Shown here: in pieces, positions 63,540 through 64,000 of the stretch
Layout: every line of letters begins with the position of its first letter
Numbering within the stretch: position 1 is the stretch's first letter
NCBI GenBank assembly: GCA_902524895.1
Contig: CABZFH010000001.1
Location: 1-64,000, forward strand
Origin: an uncultured Alphaproteobacteria bacterium
GTDB lineage: Bacteria; Pseudomonadota; Alphaproteobacteria; Methylaequorales; Methylaequoraceae
Length of the DNA stretch: 64,000 nt
Direction: 5' to 3'
Position numbers and translations under genes: made by a program
Notes under the pieces: model-generated
Databases searched by the model: none
What the model was told of the DNA's origin: nothing
Seen by the model: the letters and a program-made list of their open reading frames with translations, nothing else

Positions 63540-63825
63540 TTTCTTCTATAAATCCTTTATCAGACAAATCTTGAAGCATGTCAGTGACATCTTTAAGTAT
63601 GATATCTTTAGGCGCATTAAACTTTTGACTAAGCTCAATAGAAATGTTTTTAACGGATTTTTCACCATCAACCAATTTGAGTATTTCGACAGCGACCATG
63701 TCAAGTTTCACCAGCCTTTCAGGAGCCAATATGACCCATTCATCTCTAGGTTTATTATATTTAAATTTAACATGCTTTGGGAATTTAGGCAAAACATCGT
63801 CAGTTATTTTCAGTGTATCTGTCAT
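63532..63825 (-). CDS. pqqD: PqqD, peptide chaperone of PQQ biosynthesis
   Basis: 97 aa RRE-type protein that binds PqqA and delivers it to PqqE. Family features are the KFNAPKDIILKDVTDMLQDLSDKGFIEE helix and the start FPKHVKFKYNKPRDEWVILAPERLVKLD. I begin at ATG 63825, overlapping the pqqC end; in-frame codons further upstream lie in pqqC. It is co-linear with pqqC and pqqE. Confidence 0.93.
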   Translation of the reverse strand: MTDTLKITDDVLPKFPKHVKFKYNKPRDEWVILAPERLVKLDMVAVEILKLVDGEKSVKNISIELSQKFNAPKDIILKDVTDMLQDLSDKGFIEENG

Positions 63826-64000
63826 TAAAATCCTCTGGAATAAAAGCACCTGGTGGAACATGACCATTTATATAAGAGTGATATAAAGCATCTTGCATTA
63901 CCCACAAAACATCGGTTTTAAATTTAAGTGCATTACAAACATTTTCTTGTTCGCTTCGAGTTTTACAATTTTGAAGTGCATAGTTCAAAACAAAATCAGC
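63800..64000 (-). CDS. pqqC: PqqC, pyrroloquinoline-quinone synthase (partial, C-terminal end)
   Basis: Final oxidase of PQQ synthesis. Only the C-terminal 66 or so residues are in the window; the rest lies beyond the right edge. The visible LKFKTDVLWVMQDALYHSYINGHVPPGAFIP is the family-typical end of PqqC. It overlaps pqqD by 26 bp. pqqA and pqqB are expected to the right. Confidence 0.88.
   Translation of the reverse strand, partial: ADFVLNYALQNCKTRSEQENVCNALKFKTDVLWVMQDALYHSYINGHVPPGAFIPEDFNDRYTENN

Overview
The window is AT-rich (about 30% GC by eye, not computed), densely packed chromosomal DNA from a free-living, probably marine, methylotrophic alphaproteobacterium. The alphaproteobacterial placement rests on gene order and gene types: CNNM/CorC - bolA - DnaJ-like - cobS - cobT - rpmB, DUF2849 - cysI - DUF934, class I lysyl-tRNA synthetase, a hopanoid operon, and a complete assimilatory sulfate pathway (classical SAR11 lacks this last one). 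I cannot name the genus. No insertion sequence, prophage, CRISPR array or rRNA operon was seen.

Layout. 1-6.3 kb: an aroB fragment, a CNNM/CorC transporter-like protein, a CBS-domain protein, bolA, a J-domain protein, cobS, cobT and rpmB. 6.3-13.5 kb: one leftward operon lysS - DUF952 - pyrD - HAD hydrolase - methylmalonyl-CoA mutase - MeaB; this MeaB carries an extra N-terminal helix-turn-helix. 13.7-21.6 kb: sulfate assimilation (DUF2849-cysI-DUF934 rightward, cysH-cysD-cysNC leftward) on either side of a CIRCE-controlled groESL. 21.7-33.6 kb: heme A synthase, a small porin, and the hopanoid operon hpnB-hpnC-dxs-hpnD-hpnE-shc-hpnG, with hpnH convergent at its end. This HpnH has lost all three cysteines of its radical-SAM cluster motif. 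33.6-40.7 kb: an ammonium transporter behind a sigma-54-type promoter, an unknown gene, a flippase-like / PIG-L deacetylase / glycosyltransferase operon, an ABC-F ATPase and tRNA-Gln. 40.8-56.5 kb: ispE, then a large tetrahydromethanopterin / methanofuran C1 cluster holding both enzymes (mtdB, mch, fae, fhcB) and cofactor biosynthesis genes (beta-RFAP synthase, mfnB/E/F, dihydropteroate-synthase-like, FolB-like, DmrB-like, ATP-grasp ligases). 56.5-64 kb: the periplasmic methanol system (two secreted proteins, a SoxYZ-like carrier, xoxF, xoxG, xoxJ) and pqqE, pqqD and part of pqqC.

How it fits together. XoxF (lanthanide- and PQQ-dependent) oxidises methanol in the periplasm and passes electrons to cytochrome XoxG. 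Formaldehyde entering the cell would be condensed with H4MPT by Fae, oxidised by MtdB and Mch, and passed through the Fhc complex to formate. The same cluster builds both C1 carriers. Hopanoids from dxs-derived isoprenoids and the GT/PIG-L/flippase operon point to envelope lipid remodelling, and mutase plus MeaB (with CobS/CobT) points to B12 use.

Most worth checking: HpnH without its Fe-S cysteines, the HTH-MeaB fusion with a palindrome just before it, two genes that appear to start with AUU, the truncated and inverted aroB at the left edge, and the palindrome-rich region upstream of xoxF.
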